Positions 20,398 through 31,824 of a stretch of 64,000 bases of DNA are shown here, piece by piece. The translations under genes and the position numbers were made by a program. Origin of the DNA: Nelumbo lutea (Eukaryota; Streptophyta; Magnoliopsida; Proteales; Nelumbonaceae). Below the pieces are notes generated by a model. The model was not told the DNA's origin. It saw only the letters and a list, made by a program, of their open reading frames with translations, and searched no databases. The stretch is taken from positions 7,925,728 through 7,989,727 of the forward strand of contig JAKGHH010000008.1 in the NCBI GenBank assembly GCA_022828595.1. Direction: 5' to 3'. How positions within the stretch are numbered: the stretch's first letter is position 1; each line of letters begins with the position of its first letter.

Positions 20398-23300
20398 ATT
20401 GTCCTGGCCCCACTTTACGACACCTCGTTCAATTCAAAGTGTAGCCACATCAATACACAAGGGTCATGACATATTCACCGTGTTAGCCCAGCATTACAGC
20501 TGAGTTTTGTCTTTTGATACATGGGGATCTTAAAACGTGTTTTTCTAGTGTCTATTTTTTTTTTTTTTTTTAAATTTTTTTCTTTTGATTTTGAGCTTAA
20601 AAAACACAAAGTCATATACTTGGTTTTGAAAATACATTGATTCTCAAAACAAGGACAGAGAAATATGTTCTTGATTGTGTGGCTTGTTTTTAACTGAAAC
20701 TAGAAAGTAGAAACATGTTAATGAGAGTTTCTGGTTGTGTGGTTTTCTTCTAATTGTTTGATATTATGGTTTGTGAAGTATACAGTATATATTTAGATGG
20801 AGATTTTAATTGAATGGATACTATTCCATCTTTCTTATTCTATTTTTCTATTTTTCTATTTTTATTTTTATTTTTTATAACAAATATTAAAAATGGACAT
20901 AGAAAATAGAGGTGTGCTTCAGTACACTGGAACAAATGATACCCTTTTTGGATTTTCATCAAATATAAGCTTCTGACATTCTCATATGGGGCCGCCTAGC
21001 TCAGAATCTCAGAAGCCGGAACCTAAAAGCCCTCCCAAACGGAGTCTGGATTTCCTGCGTCCTGCCCACAAGGCCACAATACACTAGTTCGGTATATGAA
21101 GAACAGATGCACCGAAATAGTGTGTTGTGGGTAGAGGTGGACACAATTCTTGTGAATAGGAGGAGATCCGGAGTCTCTCAAACGAGTACTAATACATAAA
21201 TGGCTACCTTCAGCAATATGCAGCTTGTTTCAACTACAATATTGTGGATTTAGATTTTCTCCTCAGAGAACCCATCTTACAAATGATATCTTACAAGCAC
21301 GAAGATGTTCCAGATGTACGGCTTGGGAGGAATGCTCCGCGAGGAGGAAGTCCGAACTTCCCGCCAGACTTTATAAGTCGAGTTGAAACGTAAATCAGAG
21401 GAATCTTAGGCGGTTCTGATTTCTGAACACCAATCATCGATATGTTGCATTAATCCAATCTCATAATACTTGTTTATCTTATATAAATGAAAATATAATG
21501 TTGTTGTTTGTCAACCATGCAATTCCTCGCTCACCGGCTTGCAAGTTGCAAGACCTACCGCCTTGTTACTTGGTAAGCCAACTGACAAGCTCGACCCATA
21601 TTAATTATTGGTACGTCACACCTTCGATCTCTTTAATTAGAGGAAACACGTTCTGCTATCTAGATATTTTTTCAGATGGTGGTCTGGTCTGGACGTGAAG
21701 CCAAGACAAAAATCTGTACTTGGGTTTTAATTAGAAGATGATGTAAATAGGATAGACAAAAACATATGCGCACATGATGTGTAGAAGCACAAATGAATAA
21801 GAAATATTGCAGTGGTGGGCTTCAAAGTGGGAAATCTCAAGAAAGAGAAAAAAGGGTAACACTGAGAAGGTGTGTAGAAGGAGGGCTTACACCGTTTGTC
21901 TCTGGAATCCTCAGCAATTAGAATATATCGATTCGTACAGGATCTGGGATTCCGATTCACTCCTTTTCCATTTTCCTTGTAGTCAGCTGCTTGCTTGCTT
22001 GCACTGATGAAAATTAAGGAAGAATGGGAGGGAGGGAGAGAGAGGAAGAGCACCCTTGTTTCTTATTTGTCATGAGAATTATCAGATCCATCGAATCACG
22101 TCACACACTACTAGCTAGTGGGTCTTCATGTAAACCCACGGTCGTTAAGTCCTTTCTAGCTCTGTAAAGATCATTTTATTAAATAATATAGTAGTTGAAG
22201 AATATGAACTAATTAAGGATACTCGAGGTCGAGGATGTAGTTGAAGGTAATGAGGGTACTTCTCTTTTAATTGATTAATTAATCTTCAGGTGATAAATAA
22301 GTATCAAAGAGGATGATTTGAATATTCAAATACCATGGCTGTTGTCCTTTATATATACTTAAATTGTAAACTATATATGAAGTGAATATTTGCTTTGGGG
22401 TTTTGGTCGTCCTTCCTGGTCCAAAACCAAAATTTGATGAACACTACCAAAGCCACCTTGGTGATTCAGAAATTGCCGGTGAATTTTCTGTTTGGTTGCA
22501 TTGCCGGTTTCTGAGAAATCAATCAATAAATCGCTAATACTATATTTGGTTTGAAGGAAACAGTAGGGAAACCTTCATAAATCTTGTATAAATTTTCCTA
22601 TATTTCCTTAAAATCGGGCTTAAAAAAAGGAATCACCATTTTTTATGATCCTCTTTTCAAGCCAATTCCAAATACTTATGTTGTGCCATGTGATGCGGAT
22701 AGGGGAGATATTCCCATAAAATAAAAATTATTGCTGACTACCAAACAATCTCATCCTCAATGGCCCACAGTTCCATCGATTTAAAAAAATATTCAGTTGT
22801 GGGCCGAAGGCCCATATTACTAGGCATATCAAACGATCCTAACGGATCTACAGACTACAGTAATAATAAAATAAAAGAAAACTCCCAATTGAAAGCTCAT
22901 TCTTTAAGCCTATAATCAATTTGATCGCATTATGGGATTGGACGTAATGCTCTGGTAATGTGTTCCGTCATGACTAGGAGGAAAACAAGTCAACTATATA
23001 CACCACAACTAATATATATATGATAAAATTGAATAAAAGATGATATCTTATGTTGACCCTTTAAGTGAACTAGCCTACATTGTTTTTGTTTTATTTAAAA
23101 CCAGATCTGCGAATCCAAATTGGCACAATCGAAGGCCCATATCATCAAACCCCATTACCAATGAAGATCCAGCAACAGGGAGTTTCATTCCTCTATTTCT
23201 TTTTGTTGTGTTTTGGGGTGAAACAATGGTTGCCTTTGATCCACAGTCCACACGCCAAGCATTAGCTTTTAAACTTGAGCTGTATTGCTTTTTCATGGGC

Positions 23301-24327
23301 TTAAAATATAATGGGCGAAAGGCAAATTGGATCAGCAATGATGTGGGATTAACTGTTACCGATTAATATAATGATTCCATAATCTGAAGATGTTTGGCCT
23401 CTTTTCCATGATTGTTTGACTTGTATGTTCTTAATTAAGTTCAGAGAAGATAAAGTAAAAAAAAAAAAAGGAGTGAATAATTGAAGGAAACTTAACAAAA
23501 GAAGAAGCAGGAGAATCGTACTGAAGATCCTCAGAGTTCATTGCTTAAATAAAATTGTATAAGCGTGCAGTATAGGAGGAGTGGGGAATGTGAAGCTAAA
23601 AGGGAAAAAAAATAAACTTGAAAAATTAAGGAATCTCACTACGTTCTACATCAACCTAAACCAAGGTTCATTTATACTAATTGATTCAGGCCTTAAACAA
23701 TATTTGTTGATAAGACACAATTATGGGACATCTCCTATTGAAGATGTTGAAGTGGAAATAGTTAATTAGAGCATATTGAGGGTCCATCATTCGGGTTGAC
23801 GATAAGGGGAGTGAGGAGAGATGTCAACGGCCACAAGTCAAGACCTACATATAGGTTGAACATACAAAGATGAAAGAACCCGGGAGCTTTGCTGCAGAGC
23901 TGCTGATTTGGTTTTGATAATTTGATCTCCCTACATATAATGTAGATTTTCAACTAAATCTGTTGTTTTTTTTTTCCCGGACCCAATAACACCTATAATG
24001 GTGATTAATATGCTAACGAAGCTTCAGTTTGGGTTTTGAACCCCTACCTTAATCCTAACCCAACCCGACTTCTCTACTTACTTTTATAAATATTTAAGCA
24101 TATAAATACATGTTTATATAATATTTATACATACAGATATGACGTTAAGGTTAGGTTCAGGTTGGTCAAGGCCTTAACCCTAGCCCAACCTGTTTTTTCA
24201 GACTGGATTCAGACTAACCTGGCACAAGTTGCAGCCCTACCTTGGACCTAAGAATTATCTAATACATAAGACTTGTATTTAGTTTGATAGAAAATAAGAA
24301 AGAAGCAGAGAGGTGAAGAGTTATTAA
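20398..24327. other. Intergenic region, no supported gene
   Basis: AT-rich sequence with a half of a Tourist-like element near 22543 (ATATTTGGTTTGAAGGAAAC, related to 25314-25442) and a degenerate (A)ACCCAACC-rich block at 24030-24240 ending TTGCAGCCCTACC, probably an old hAT-type MITE. ORFs up to 108 codons show no recognisable domains. Confidence 0.55.
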
Positions 24328-24437
24328 GGCTTAGTTTGAGAGGAGTATAAATACAAATGTGTAGAGTGCAAATCCTTTTATTTTGTATTATTTTATATGT
24401 ATTTATACTATACATATTTGTACTTATACTCCTAAGT
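24328..24437 (+). mobile_element. Tourist-like MITE, array member 1 (right end damaged)
   Basis: Preceded by TAA (24325-24327) and starting GGCTTAGTTTGAGAGGAGTA. The expected right terminal repeat is cut short after TACTCCT, and the next TAA is at 24438-24440. Same internal TACAAATATG words as members 2 and 3. Confidence 0.75.
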
Positions 24438-24440
24438 TAA

Positions 24441-24557
24441 GCTCAGTTTGGAAGGAGTACAATACAAATATGTAGAACGCAAAACCATGGTATTTTGTAT
24501 TATTTCATATGTATTTGTACTGTATATATTTGTATTTGTACTCCTCCAAACTGAGCC
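24441..24557 (+). mobile_element. Tourist-like MITE, array member 2
   Basis: GCTCAGTTTGGAAGGAGTAC at the left and CTCCTCCAAACTGAGCC at the right form a terminal inverted repeat; TAA (24438-24440) on the left and TAA (24558-24560) on the right. A PIF/Harbinger-type 3-bp target duplication. Confidence 0.88.
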
Positions 24558-24560
24558 TAA

Positions 24561-24649
24561 AGATCCATTTAGAAGGAATACAAATACGAATATGTATAGC
24601 ACAAAAACCTTGTATTTTATATGTATTTGTACTCCTTCCAAATTGAGCC
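24561..24649 (+). mobile_element. Tourist-like MITE, array member 3
   Basis: The left end AGATCCATTTAGAAGGAATA is a mutated form of GGCTCAGTTTGGAAGGAATA; the right end is ACTCCTTCCAAATTGAGCC, followed by TAA (24650-24652). 89 bp. Confidence 0.8.
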
Positions 24650-24652
24650 TAA

Positions 24653-24916
24653 GGCTGTGTTTGGTTTCAATGCAAATAAATTTGCAGTGATGCAAAACCA
24701 TGAAAGTGCAAATGATTTGAGTATAAATTGTTACCTATTTTTGTTTAAATTTTAGATTATTTTGTTTGATTGCAGTACAAATGAAGTAAATTAATACATG
24801 AAGCAGAATAAAGTAAAATCCAAAACAAAATTAAACAAGAATTTGCATTTTTTACACTTGCACTCTCATGCATTTGTACTAGTGCAAATAAATTTGCACT
24901 GCAACCAAATACAGCC
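24653..24916 (+). mobile_element. Tourist-like MITE, array member 4
   Basis: A different subfamily: GGCTGTGTTTGGTTTCAATG on the left, and on the right the complement of GGCTGTATTTGGTTGCAGTG. TAA at 24650-24652 and 24917-24919. The interior is rich in GCAAATAAATTTGCA words. Confidence 0.9.
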
Positions 24917-24919
24917 TAA

Positions 24920-25310
24920 GGCTGTGTTTGGAAACAATGCAAATGGAGTGTAAATCCCGGTTTAGGGTAAATTTGCACTCTGGTTCAGTTTTGATTGTGT
25001 TTGCAACAATGAATTTATGCATTGACAAATGACAGAAAACATGTTTTCCAATGCATATTTACATCAATAATGAGATGTAAAAGTACATCAATAAAAAAGA
25101 AGTGAATTTGCATTCAAGTGGACTTTTGATAAAAAAAAAAAAAAGACATTTTATTGGAATTCATATTTGCATCCATAATAGCTAAAAGCCTGTTTGGTAA
25201 GAAGATAAATTTGTCAATACAAAACTAACCCATCTTTACAATTTATATGAACCGTTTTACACTGTATATATTTACATTCACACTTATTTACATTGTTTCT
25301 AAACAAAGTC
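24920..25310 (+). mobile_element. Tourist-like MITE, array member 5
   Basis: Left end GGCTGTGTTTGGAAACAATG; right end as reverse complement GACTTTGTTTAGAAACAATG. TAA at 24917-24919 and 25311-25313. 391 bp, the longest member. Confidence 0.88.
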
Positions 25311-25313
25311 TAA

Positions 25314-25442
25314 AGCTATGTTTGGTTTGAAGAAAAAGGTAGGGAAAGGAAGGGAAAGACAGGAAAACCAATACAAGATTTGTAAAGGTCTTCCTACTGT
25401 TCCTTTCCTTTCCCTACCTTTCCCTTCAAACCAAACATAGCC
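25314..25442 (+). mobile_element. Tourist-like MITE, array member 6
   Basis: Left end AGCTATGTTTGGTTTGAAG; right end as reverse complement GGCTATGTTTGGTTTGAAG (18 of 19). TAA at 25311-25313 and 25443-25445. Almost the whole 129 bp can fold back on itself. Confidence 0.92.
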
Positions 25443-25962
25443 TAAGGAAAATAAGAGGGAAACCCAAAGCCAAAAACACCAACAAATGAAGGGTTGTTAT
25501 ACTCTATCCGGGCGTATGCAAATGAAACCGTGATTTTGCAACAAATGGAGCTTGGTTATAGTACCTAAAACCCCAAATAGACCTCGCTATAGAACAAAGA
25601 AAACGTTAGCTGGACTGGATATAAATTCTATTAAGTTTAGTTCCTTCGTGCAGAGACTATTCAGTGACTGATAATGTTGGCAATAGCTAATCATGAAATA
25701 CAAGGCCTGGTTTACGGAGGAACATTATTGCTTCAATTAATCTCTTTCTGTGAACCCCAAGTTCTAGCTGTTCTTCCTGATTATACATAACCGTTTGTTA
25801 TGCATGAAGATAATTATTTCTGTTTCTCTCTTAACGTAGACAACGCTGTTTTTTTTTTTTTTCTTTTCAAATGGGCGATACTGCATTATTTTGAATTCTG
25901 TTCATTCTAGAGGTGTAAGTAAGTCAAACTATTTGTGTGTTATTCAATCTTGGCTTGCTAGG

Positions 25963-26034
25963 GCTGCATTTGGCATAAGGATATATCTTCTTTTTATAGT
26001 TAATTACAAAAAAGGGGAGAATGCCAAATGCAGC
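25963..26034. mobile_element. 72-bp foldback (mini Tourist-like element)
   Basis: GCTGCATTTGGCAT (25963-25976) and its exact complement (26021-26034) flank an AT-rich loop. The GCATTTGG core resembles Tourist ends, but no clear duplication flanks it. Confidence 0.55.
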
Positions 26035-26280
26035 GTCATCAAGTACAAGTAAAATAATTAGTTGAATTGAATTCAAGCTTCCCAATATTCAGTTCAAGCC
26101 GCTCGTAATCTTAATTGAAACTTATAATAATATATTAATTTTTAATATATTTTTATTTATAATATAACATATATTATGATATTTTGAACCTTGCTCCTAA
26201 AGAAGGTGCCGACATAACTAACCTGCTGGTCTCGGGTTAAGAGATCTAGGATTTGGGGGAGGGATACCCCTCTTGTATAA

Positions 26281-26310
26281 ACCGACCTCTGATCCAACAG
26301 AGAGGTCGGT
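26281..26310. repeat. Perfect 10-bp stem-loop
   Basis: ACCGACCTCT, a 10-nt loop, then AGAGGTCGGT. Function unknown. Confidence 0.6.
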
Positions 26311-27048
26311 CTATATCCCGAATGGGGCCGAGAATGATTTATAGCCGGTGGATTAATGGGCTTGAAGAACCTGACTTAGCATTTTTATTATTGGGCATAG
26401 CCATTAGGCTCAATACGTTCAACCAAAATAAACAGAGGATTAGAAGTTCATTCATATATTATATGATGAGAGAGATAAGCGGTAATAAAGTCAGGATGGG
26501 GAGTCAGAGATTAGATGGAGAGAATATTTCGCAAGGGTATGTATGAGCCACCCTAGCTATTCTGTTGATGTGAGCAACTGAGAAGGGCCTGCACTCAGCA
26601 ACAATCGGATCAACGCGACAATGCCAATGTGAGGAGAACATCAAATATCAATGAAAGGATGTCTGTTACTGACTTACTGTTAGTGGGACTGGCTGCTGGA
26701 GAATCCAGCCACCACCACAAAGTTCCACAACCACTCATTTAAATAAGTAATCTCCTCTGATTTCATGGTCATGCAATAACCAAACCTTAAATATGCCTAA
26801 GGAAAACATATTCGGAAGTTTCTTCCAAAGTGCCACAATATGGGTATGAAGAATCAATATGAGAAATTGTGTTAGCATGAGAAGCCCATGCAACATCTTG
26901 GCCCATAAAGCATCAGAGACCGTGAGATAGCAGATTGGATATCTGACCCATTAATTTATTCTTACCTTTTCGATGATGAAAATGGTATTTCTCTTTCTTC
27001 CCTCGTCCAATGAACACGGGGAGCTAAGTATTTGTCATTAGATTGTAT

Positions 27049-27361
27049 AAGGTTTTCAAAACCGGATCGGACCTGATGGTTGGACCCGAAAAACTGGCAA
27101 CTGTTTTCCCTAAAAACTGGTTCTGTTTTTGTCAGGTAACTGGTTCCGTTTTCCCCAAAAATTGAATTCCCCCTCAAAACCGTTGATTTTGGTCAACGAA
27201 TCACTGAATCGGGTGGTTAACCATTCTAACAGTTTTGACCGTTCTTATTTTTTTATTTTCTTCTCAGAATGGGCCGAGTGTTCAATTCAAAGGGTCAGAC
27301 AGTTCGACCTGATAACCAGACCCCTAACCGATTCGTCACCGGGTCGGTTTTAAAAACCTTG
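27049..27361 (+). mobile_element. hAT-type MITE, AAGGTTTTCAAAACCGG family, copy 1
   Basis: Left end AAGGTTTTCAAAACCGGATC; right end as reverse complement CAAGGTTTTTAAAACCGACC. Flanked by GATTGTAT at 27041-27048 and 27362-27369, an exact 8-bp duplication. The interior is made of degenerate AACCGG / CTGGTT words. Same family as 38048-38158. Confidence 0.9.
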
Positions 27362-27530
27362 GATTGTATCTCCCTCACCTCAGATAAGTGAGATAGCAGT
27401 TGACAATGCCTTCAATGAATATTGTTACTGAAGATAATTAATAGAGGACTTTTGAAGATTTATTGCCTGACCTGACTACAAGCAATATTATTCTCTTATG
27501 ATTTTGATCCCATTAGTTTAGGCTCAGTTT

Positions 27531-27651
27531 GGAAAGAGTATAAATACAAATATATATATATATAGTATAAATGTATACTAAATAATACAAAATACAAAAT
27601 TAAGATTTTGCGCTTTGCATATTTGTATTTATATTCCTTCCAAACTGAACC
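27531..27651 (+). mobile_element. Tourist-like MITE, same subfamily as array members 1-3
   Basis: GGCTCAGTTTGGAAAGAGTA on the left; reverse-complement right end GGTTCAGTTTGGAAGGAATA. TTA at 27528-27530 and 27652-27654. A solitary insertion 2 kb from the array. Confidence 0.92.
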
Positions 27652-28279
27652 TTAAGAATTTTGGCATGGCAAAAATTAAGATCATTTGCAAATATAAGAT
27701 AAGTTACTGTTGGTGCTTTTTAATAGTTCAGCACTCAACTTTTGGATGAGGCCAAATGGAAAAAACTGTGCACAACCTGACTATCTGAAAGTAAAATTCA
27801 AGATTGCCGTATTGTCCACCAAGGAAATATGAGATTATATTAATGGATGGTAGATATAATCCAACCATATTATGTAGGGTAAAATTTTCAAACTATCCTT
27901 GTCATTTAGTTAATGCTATTCTTACTCTTTCTAACAATTGACTCTCACTACCCTTACCGTTGGCATTCGTACACAACCTATAATTTTTTCTTCAACTCAA
28001 TTGTACCCTTCATCCCTATCCCTCTCCTCCTCCTTCTTCTCTTTCATCTTCTTCAAGAATAGATCCTGATTCAATTGTGCCCTAAAGTGTTCGTGAGTTT
28101 GTATACGTTTCCAGGTTTTTTCCTTCGTTTTCTGTCTTGTGTTTGCCTCCAAACCACAATGCTACTACTACCGTAGTATCTTTAAGTGAAAACTCGCTTG
28201 ATCACTCGGCTGAACGTTGGTTTATCGTAGCCACAGTGCAGGATGTCCTCTTGGGAAGGAGCTGCATCACCGGTATCAG

Positions 28280-28510
28280 ATGAAGATTCGAGAAATGGAG
28301 ATGATGTCCACATCTCTTGCATCTCAACAATCCGCTATCTCTTCCTGCCCACAATTCTGTGGATTGCGTCGTTCTGACTTGAGCTTCAAGTTGGATCAGT
28401 GGCAAACACTCTCAACCACCCAATTCTTTTTTCAGCAAGTTGATTCTCACTTGCATCTCTTTGCAGCTCAAGGTTGCAGAGGTGTCATTACCATGGCCGA
28501 CTCTGCAAAG
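28280..28510 (+). pseudogene. First exon of plastid triosephosphate isomerase (captured fragment)
   Basis: Encodes a Ser-rich plastid transit peptide starting MSTSLASQQSAI (ATG 28304; in-frame ATGs also at 28280, 28295 and 28301), then CGLRRSDLSFKLD, FFFQQVDSHLHLF and RGVITMADSAK, followed by a GTGAAC donor. Plastid triosephosphate isomerase in plants has the same layout (GLRR..PKLD, SFF..VNS.LRL, RGVVAMAGSGK), with the intron placed after that Lys. The next exon (FFVGGNWKCNGT in the family) was not found downstream, so this is a 5' fragment without the enzyme domain. It sits inside the presumed Pack-MULE, which explains the truncation. The family assignment is from memory of the transit-peptide pattern. 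Confidence 0.65.
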
Positions 28511-28952
28511 GTGAACTTTTTTTTTGTTTATTCAATCTCTGTTCCCTTCTCTTCACACCTAACTCTTTCTGTTCTGGTTTCATTTTTCTTTCATTTAGAT
28601 TGCTATTGAAATTTGTTTTCGACAGGCATGAATGACTGTATGTATCTCTATGTGTTTATGTTTTCTGTAATTTGGTGGCTTTTTAGTTTTACTTACACTA
28701 TGAATGCAATTGCGTTAAGCGAGTATTTCTTTTTCTTTTTCTCGTTAAGTGGATGAATTATTGTGCTTTCATTTTTCATTTTTATTCTCTTTTTAAGTTC
28801 TTTGTTCAAATGCATATTTGCATTTTTCTCTTTTTCGCTTACTTTTAGATTTTCAGTGCGGTTGTTCTCGTTTTTTGGGAATGTGGAAGCAATCTGGTTC
28901 CAAGCTTCTCTTCTTTCATTTAATCTTTGTCTGGTGCTAGATTGTAACCAGG

Positions 28953-29235
28953 GAAGGTGGAGAGGGAGAACGAAGAGGGGAAGGGGGTGGAGGAAGAAGA
29001 TCACCACTGCTGCTGGAAGTTGCAGCGACGGTGATGATTTTGGTTGATGAAGAAGAACTGGACGGGACTCCAGGGTTCACCGGGGGTAGAGATAACGAAG
29101 GGGAAGGAGAGAGAGAGAGGCGGTGATGAAATATGGGAAAGAGGGAGAGAGATGGAAGGGGAAGGAGAGGGAGAGAGGGCAAGAGACTGAGGAACCCAAA
29201 TCTGGACCTGGGTGGTGAAGACAGAGTGAGGAACA
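28953..29235. repeat. Purine-rich (GGAGAG/GAAGGGG) tract
   Basis: About 280 bp of G/A-rich plus strand with many GGAGAGAG and GAAGGGGAAG words. ORFs on either strand here are low-complexity (Ser/Pro/Leu-rich) and not believed. Confidence 0.7.
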
Positions 29236-29414
29236 TGAAGAAGTGGAGGAGCTTTCAATTTGACCTATGGGCTAAATTGACATTTTAACCCTTTCTCAAT
29301 ATTTTGACAGTGATGGTAATTTTCTAAAATAGTAAGGATAGTATTAGACAATAGATAAATACTAGGAGTATACTTAGTCAATTAATTACACATGGGTAAT
29401 TACCCTATTATTTA

Positions 29415-30407
29415 TTAGGCTTGTGGGCCCAAATTCAAATCTGCTACCCACAAGACACTACAGCTGCACATCCGGTAGTGTTTTGTGTGTAGTAGATCTG
29501 AATCAATTTTAGAGTTCAAATCTGTACCCAACGGGCTTCTGCCCCACAAACAGGAATACGCCATTTGTCCAACTACATGGTTGAGTTCTTACTGCGTACG
29601 GGGCTAACAGGACGGCCGTTAGTCCCAAAATGAGCCCAAACCCATTTTGTTTATTTCCGCTCCTAAGTCCCACCTTCGACCTAATGTGTTTGAGAACCCT
29701 TTGACCCACGTCATGTTCTACTTCCTCCATTCAAGTACAAATCCAACGTCTTCTCCGGTATCAGCGATCATCTCACCATCGCGAGGTGCTACTCCAACTC
29801 TCTCATATCTTTCATGCTTGTTTTTATTTAGGGTTTCATTTTATCTACCATTTTCTTTTTTTCATTGCAAGATAGAGGAGGGGAGTTTATTCATCCACCA
29901 CCGCCCATCTCTGGCGACCAAGGGCAACTGTAATATCTCTGACGACCAAGGGAAATAGTTGGTCACATGTGTATAAACTTATGTGTATGGGCCATCCCAA
30001 AATTCCTTTGAAACTTATGTGTATACTCATGGGGAATAGATGGTTGCAGAAAGCTATTGGGATTCAGCCATTGTTTCCATGTAAATGAACATTCAGATTG
30101 TTTACGGTAGTCATCGGAGATATTACAAATGCAGCTCACTCATACATGCGCAGAATCCGGTGGTCACCAAAGATATTAGTGTTGCCCTTGGTCGCCAAAG
30201 ATGGGCAGTGGGAGATGAATAAGGCCATGTTTGGTTTAATTCTCTTTCTTTCTCATTCTTACTCAAGATGAAATACTAAAATGGAAAAGAATGGGTAAAA
30301 TAGGCAGAATGAGAAAATATTACTTTAAACCAAATACTTTTTTCTTAAAAATTAATTCTTTTCAAACTGATAAGTGTCTTATGTTGTACATTTTCATTCT
30401 TCAAACA
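29415..30407. other. Intergenic region, no supported gene
   Basis: Contains two short related passages (CTCTGGCGACCAAGGGCAAC near 29910 and a reversed version near 30180), suggesting a diverged inverted repeat about 270 bp apart, and a left Tourist-like end at about 30222 (AAGGCCATGTTTGGTTTAAT). Confidence 0.5.
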
Positions 30408-30812
30408 ATAGCCTCTCTTCTCGTATTCCCGTCCAGCTCGGAGTGGTTTATCTTGATCTCAGCTCGAATTCAGAATTCTCTGTTTGGGTCGTTTCCATCG
30501 GATTTCAAAGGACTGAAGAGGTTGCAAAAAATGGTGGTTATATTCTTTTAGTAGGTACGTTGCCGGAAAATTTATTCTCCAATCTAATTCAGCTGCAATA
30601 TTTAGTCCTTAATGGCAACAATTTCTCCGCAATGTTTAGTCTAACACAGTTTTATTGGTTTGTCCTCTAATTATTTCCAAGGCCAAGTTCCAGCTACTCC
30701 GAGTAATGTTTCTTTTTGACAATTGCCTTCAAAATGTAGAGAAGCAGAGGGGTTTGGAGTATTGTCAATCATTCTATGGAAGAAAGGGCTTGAGCAGGTT
30801 TTGGCGTTCTTA
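30408..30812 (+). pseudogene. LRR receptor-like kinase ectodomain fragment
   Basis: In shifting frames the plus strand reads VYLDLSSNS, PSDFKGLKRLQKMVV, GTLPENLFSNLIQLQYLVLN, LSSNYFQGQVPATPSNVS and NCLQNVEKQRGLEYCQSFYG. This is leucine-rich-repeat sequence followed by the Cys-containing cap typical of the end of an LRR ectodomain. At least three frame changes and no kinase domain are present, so it is a decayed partial copy. It may derive from an At2g16250-type LRR kinase (from memory). A MULE-like terminus lies 170 bp downstream (30971-30982). Confidence 0.7.
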
Positions 30813-31824
30813 ACAAATCTTGGGCTCTGTTTATTTTTAACGTAGAAGATGATGAGTGTTTTATTTCTAAAGTTAATTTTGAGAATTTCAAAAGTATTAA
30901 ATTTAAATAAAATTGTCACATTTTTTAAGTTGAAAGACCAAAGTGACACTAGAACCAGAGGGTACTAATTGGAAAATTTTCCTGTATTTTAGCTCAAGGC
31001 AAACTAGCAGTCATGGATATACACCGTGGAATATCATAGATTTTCAAACAAATTCACTGCCAATCATTATCATAAGAGAGATGACAAAAAAAAAAGTGGT
31101 ATTCATCATGTAATATTTAGATTGGTCAAAGCATTTCAGGTATCACATCATTTCAATATCATAGATTTTTTCTAATTTTAAAATTCAACTAATATGCATT
31201 TACTAATATTGGCTCCACATCAAATCCACCACTTTAAAGTCTATTTACTTTTAATTGGTTTAATTTTCACATAGTATACCTTCATGTTTAATAATATATA
31301 TATATATATATATATATATTTCAACCAATCGCACAAATGCACCATGGTAGGGTAGCCCTTTCATGTCAATGGAGTTCAATGTGGCTTCATGTCCAATACC
31401 TATATACATACAATTGCAGTGAAGTCTGAATTATAAATTGGGATAAAGAAATAAAAAAGATAAAATTCAATAAAAAATAGAAAAAAAATGTATATATAAA
31501 AGGTTGTACGTACATTTATCAATGAAATCTTTTTTATATAACTTAAATAAAATTTTATACTTTTCCTTTTGATGCTTTTAATCATTATCATTACAGATTT
31601 AATTAATTACAATGATGTCATTGAATAAAACAATCATAATTTCTCCTTTCTCCTTTTCCTCTTTCTTAATTGACATTAAATATGTAATTATTTACAATAA
31701 TGTCATTATTAATTATTTATGATGATGCCACTAAACTTCTACGTTTTTCATATTTGTTAAAAATTATCTTTATCTCTTATTTTATTTACAAGAGGGTCGT
31801 GCTTCCCTCCCCTAGGATACTTTA
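30813..31824. other. Intergenic AT-rich region
   Basis: Holds a MULE-like end (GGAAAATTTTCC at 30971-30982), a TA microsatellite (31294-31319) and A/T-rich sequence. No supported gene. Confidence 0.55.
31294..31319. repeat. (TA)n microsatellite
   Basis: About 13 TA units. Confidence 0.9.

Larger units (their letters stand above)
25446..27048. other. Intergenic region, no supported gene
   Basis: Holds the 72-bp foldback at 25963-26034 and a perfect 10-bp stem at 26281-26310. An ORF at 26253-26546 has no recognised similarity. The remainder is AT-rich. Confidence 0.55.
27877..29405. mobile_element. Probable Pack-MULE carrying a plastid TPI exon
   Basis: Starts GGGTAAAATTTTC and ends, as reverse complement, GGGTAATTACCC. 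It is flanked by TATTATGTA (27868-27876) and TATTATTTA (29406-29414), a 9-bp duplication with one mismatch, the length typical of Mutator-like elements. The ends share only a short terminus plus an ACTATCCTT word, so the inverted repeats are weak. The interior holds a foreign gene fragment (28280-28510) and a purine-rich tract at 28953-29235. No transposase seen. Confidence 0.55.

Noticed and set aside
24030..24240. Telomere-like AACCCTA words
   Set aside because: Words are degenerate AACCC/GGTT mixtures without the tandem TTTAGGG period; better explained as an old MITE with self-similar arms.
26253..26546. 97-codon ORF
   Set aside because: No recognisable domain; includes an intergenic hairpin and shows no splice or homology support.
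28937..29236. Ser/Pro/Leu-rich ORFs opposite the TPI fragment
   Set aside because: Low-complexity translation of a purine-rich tract.
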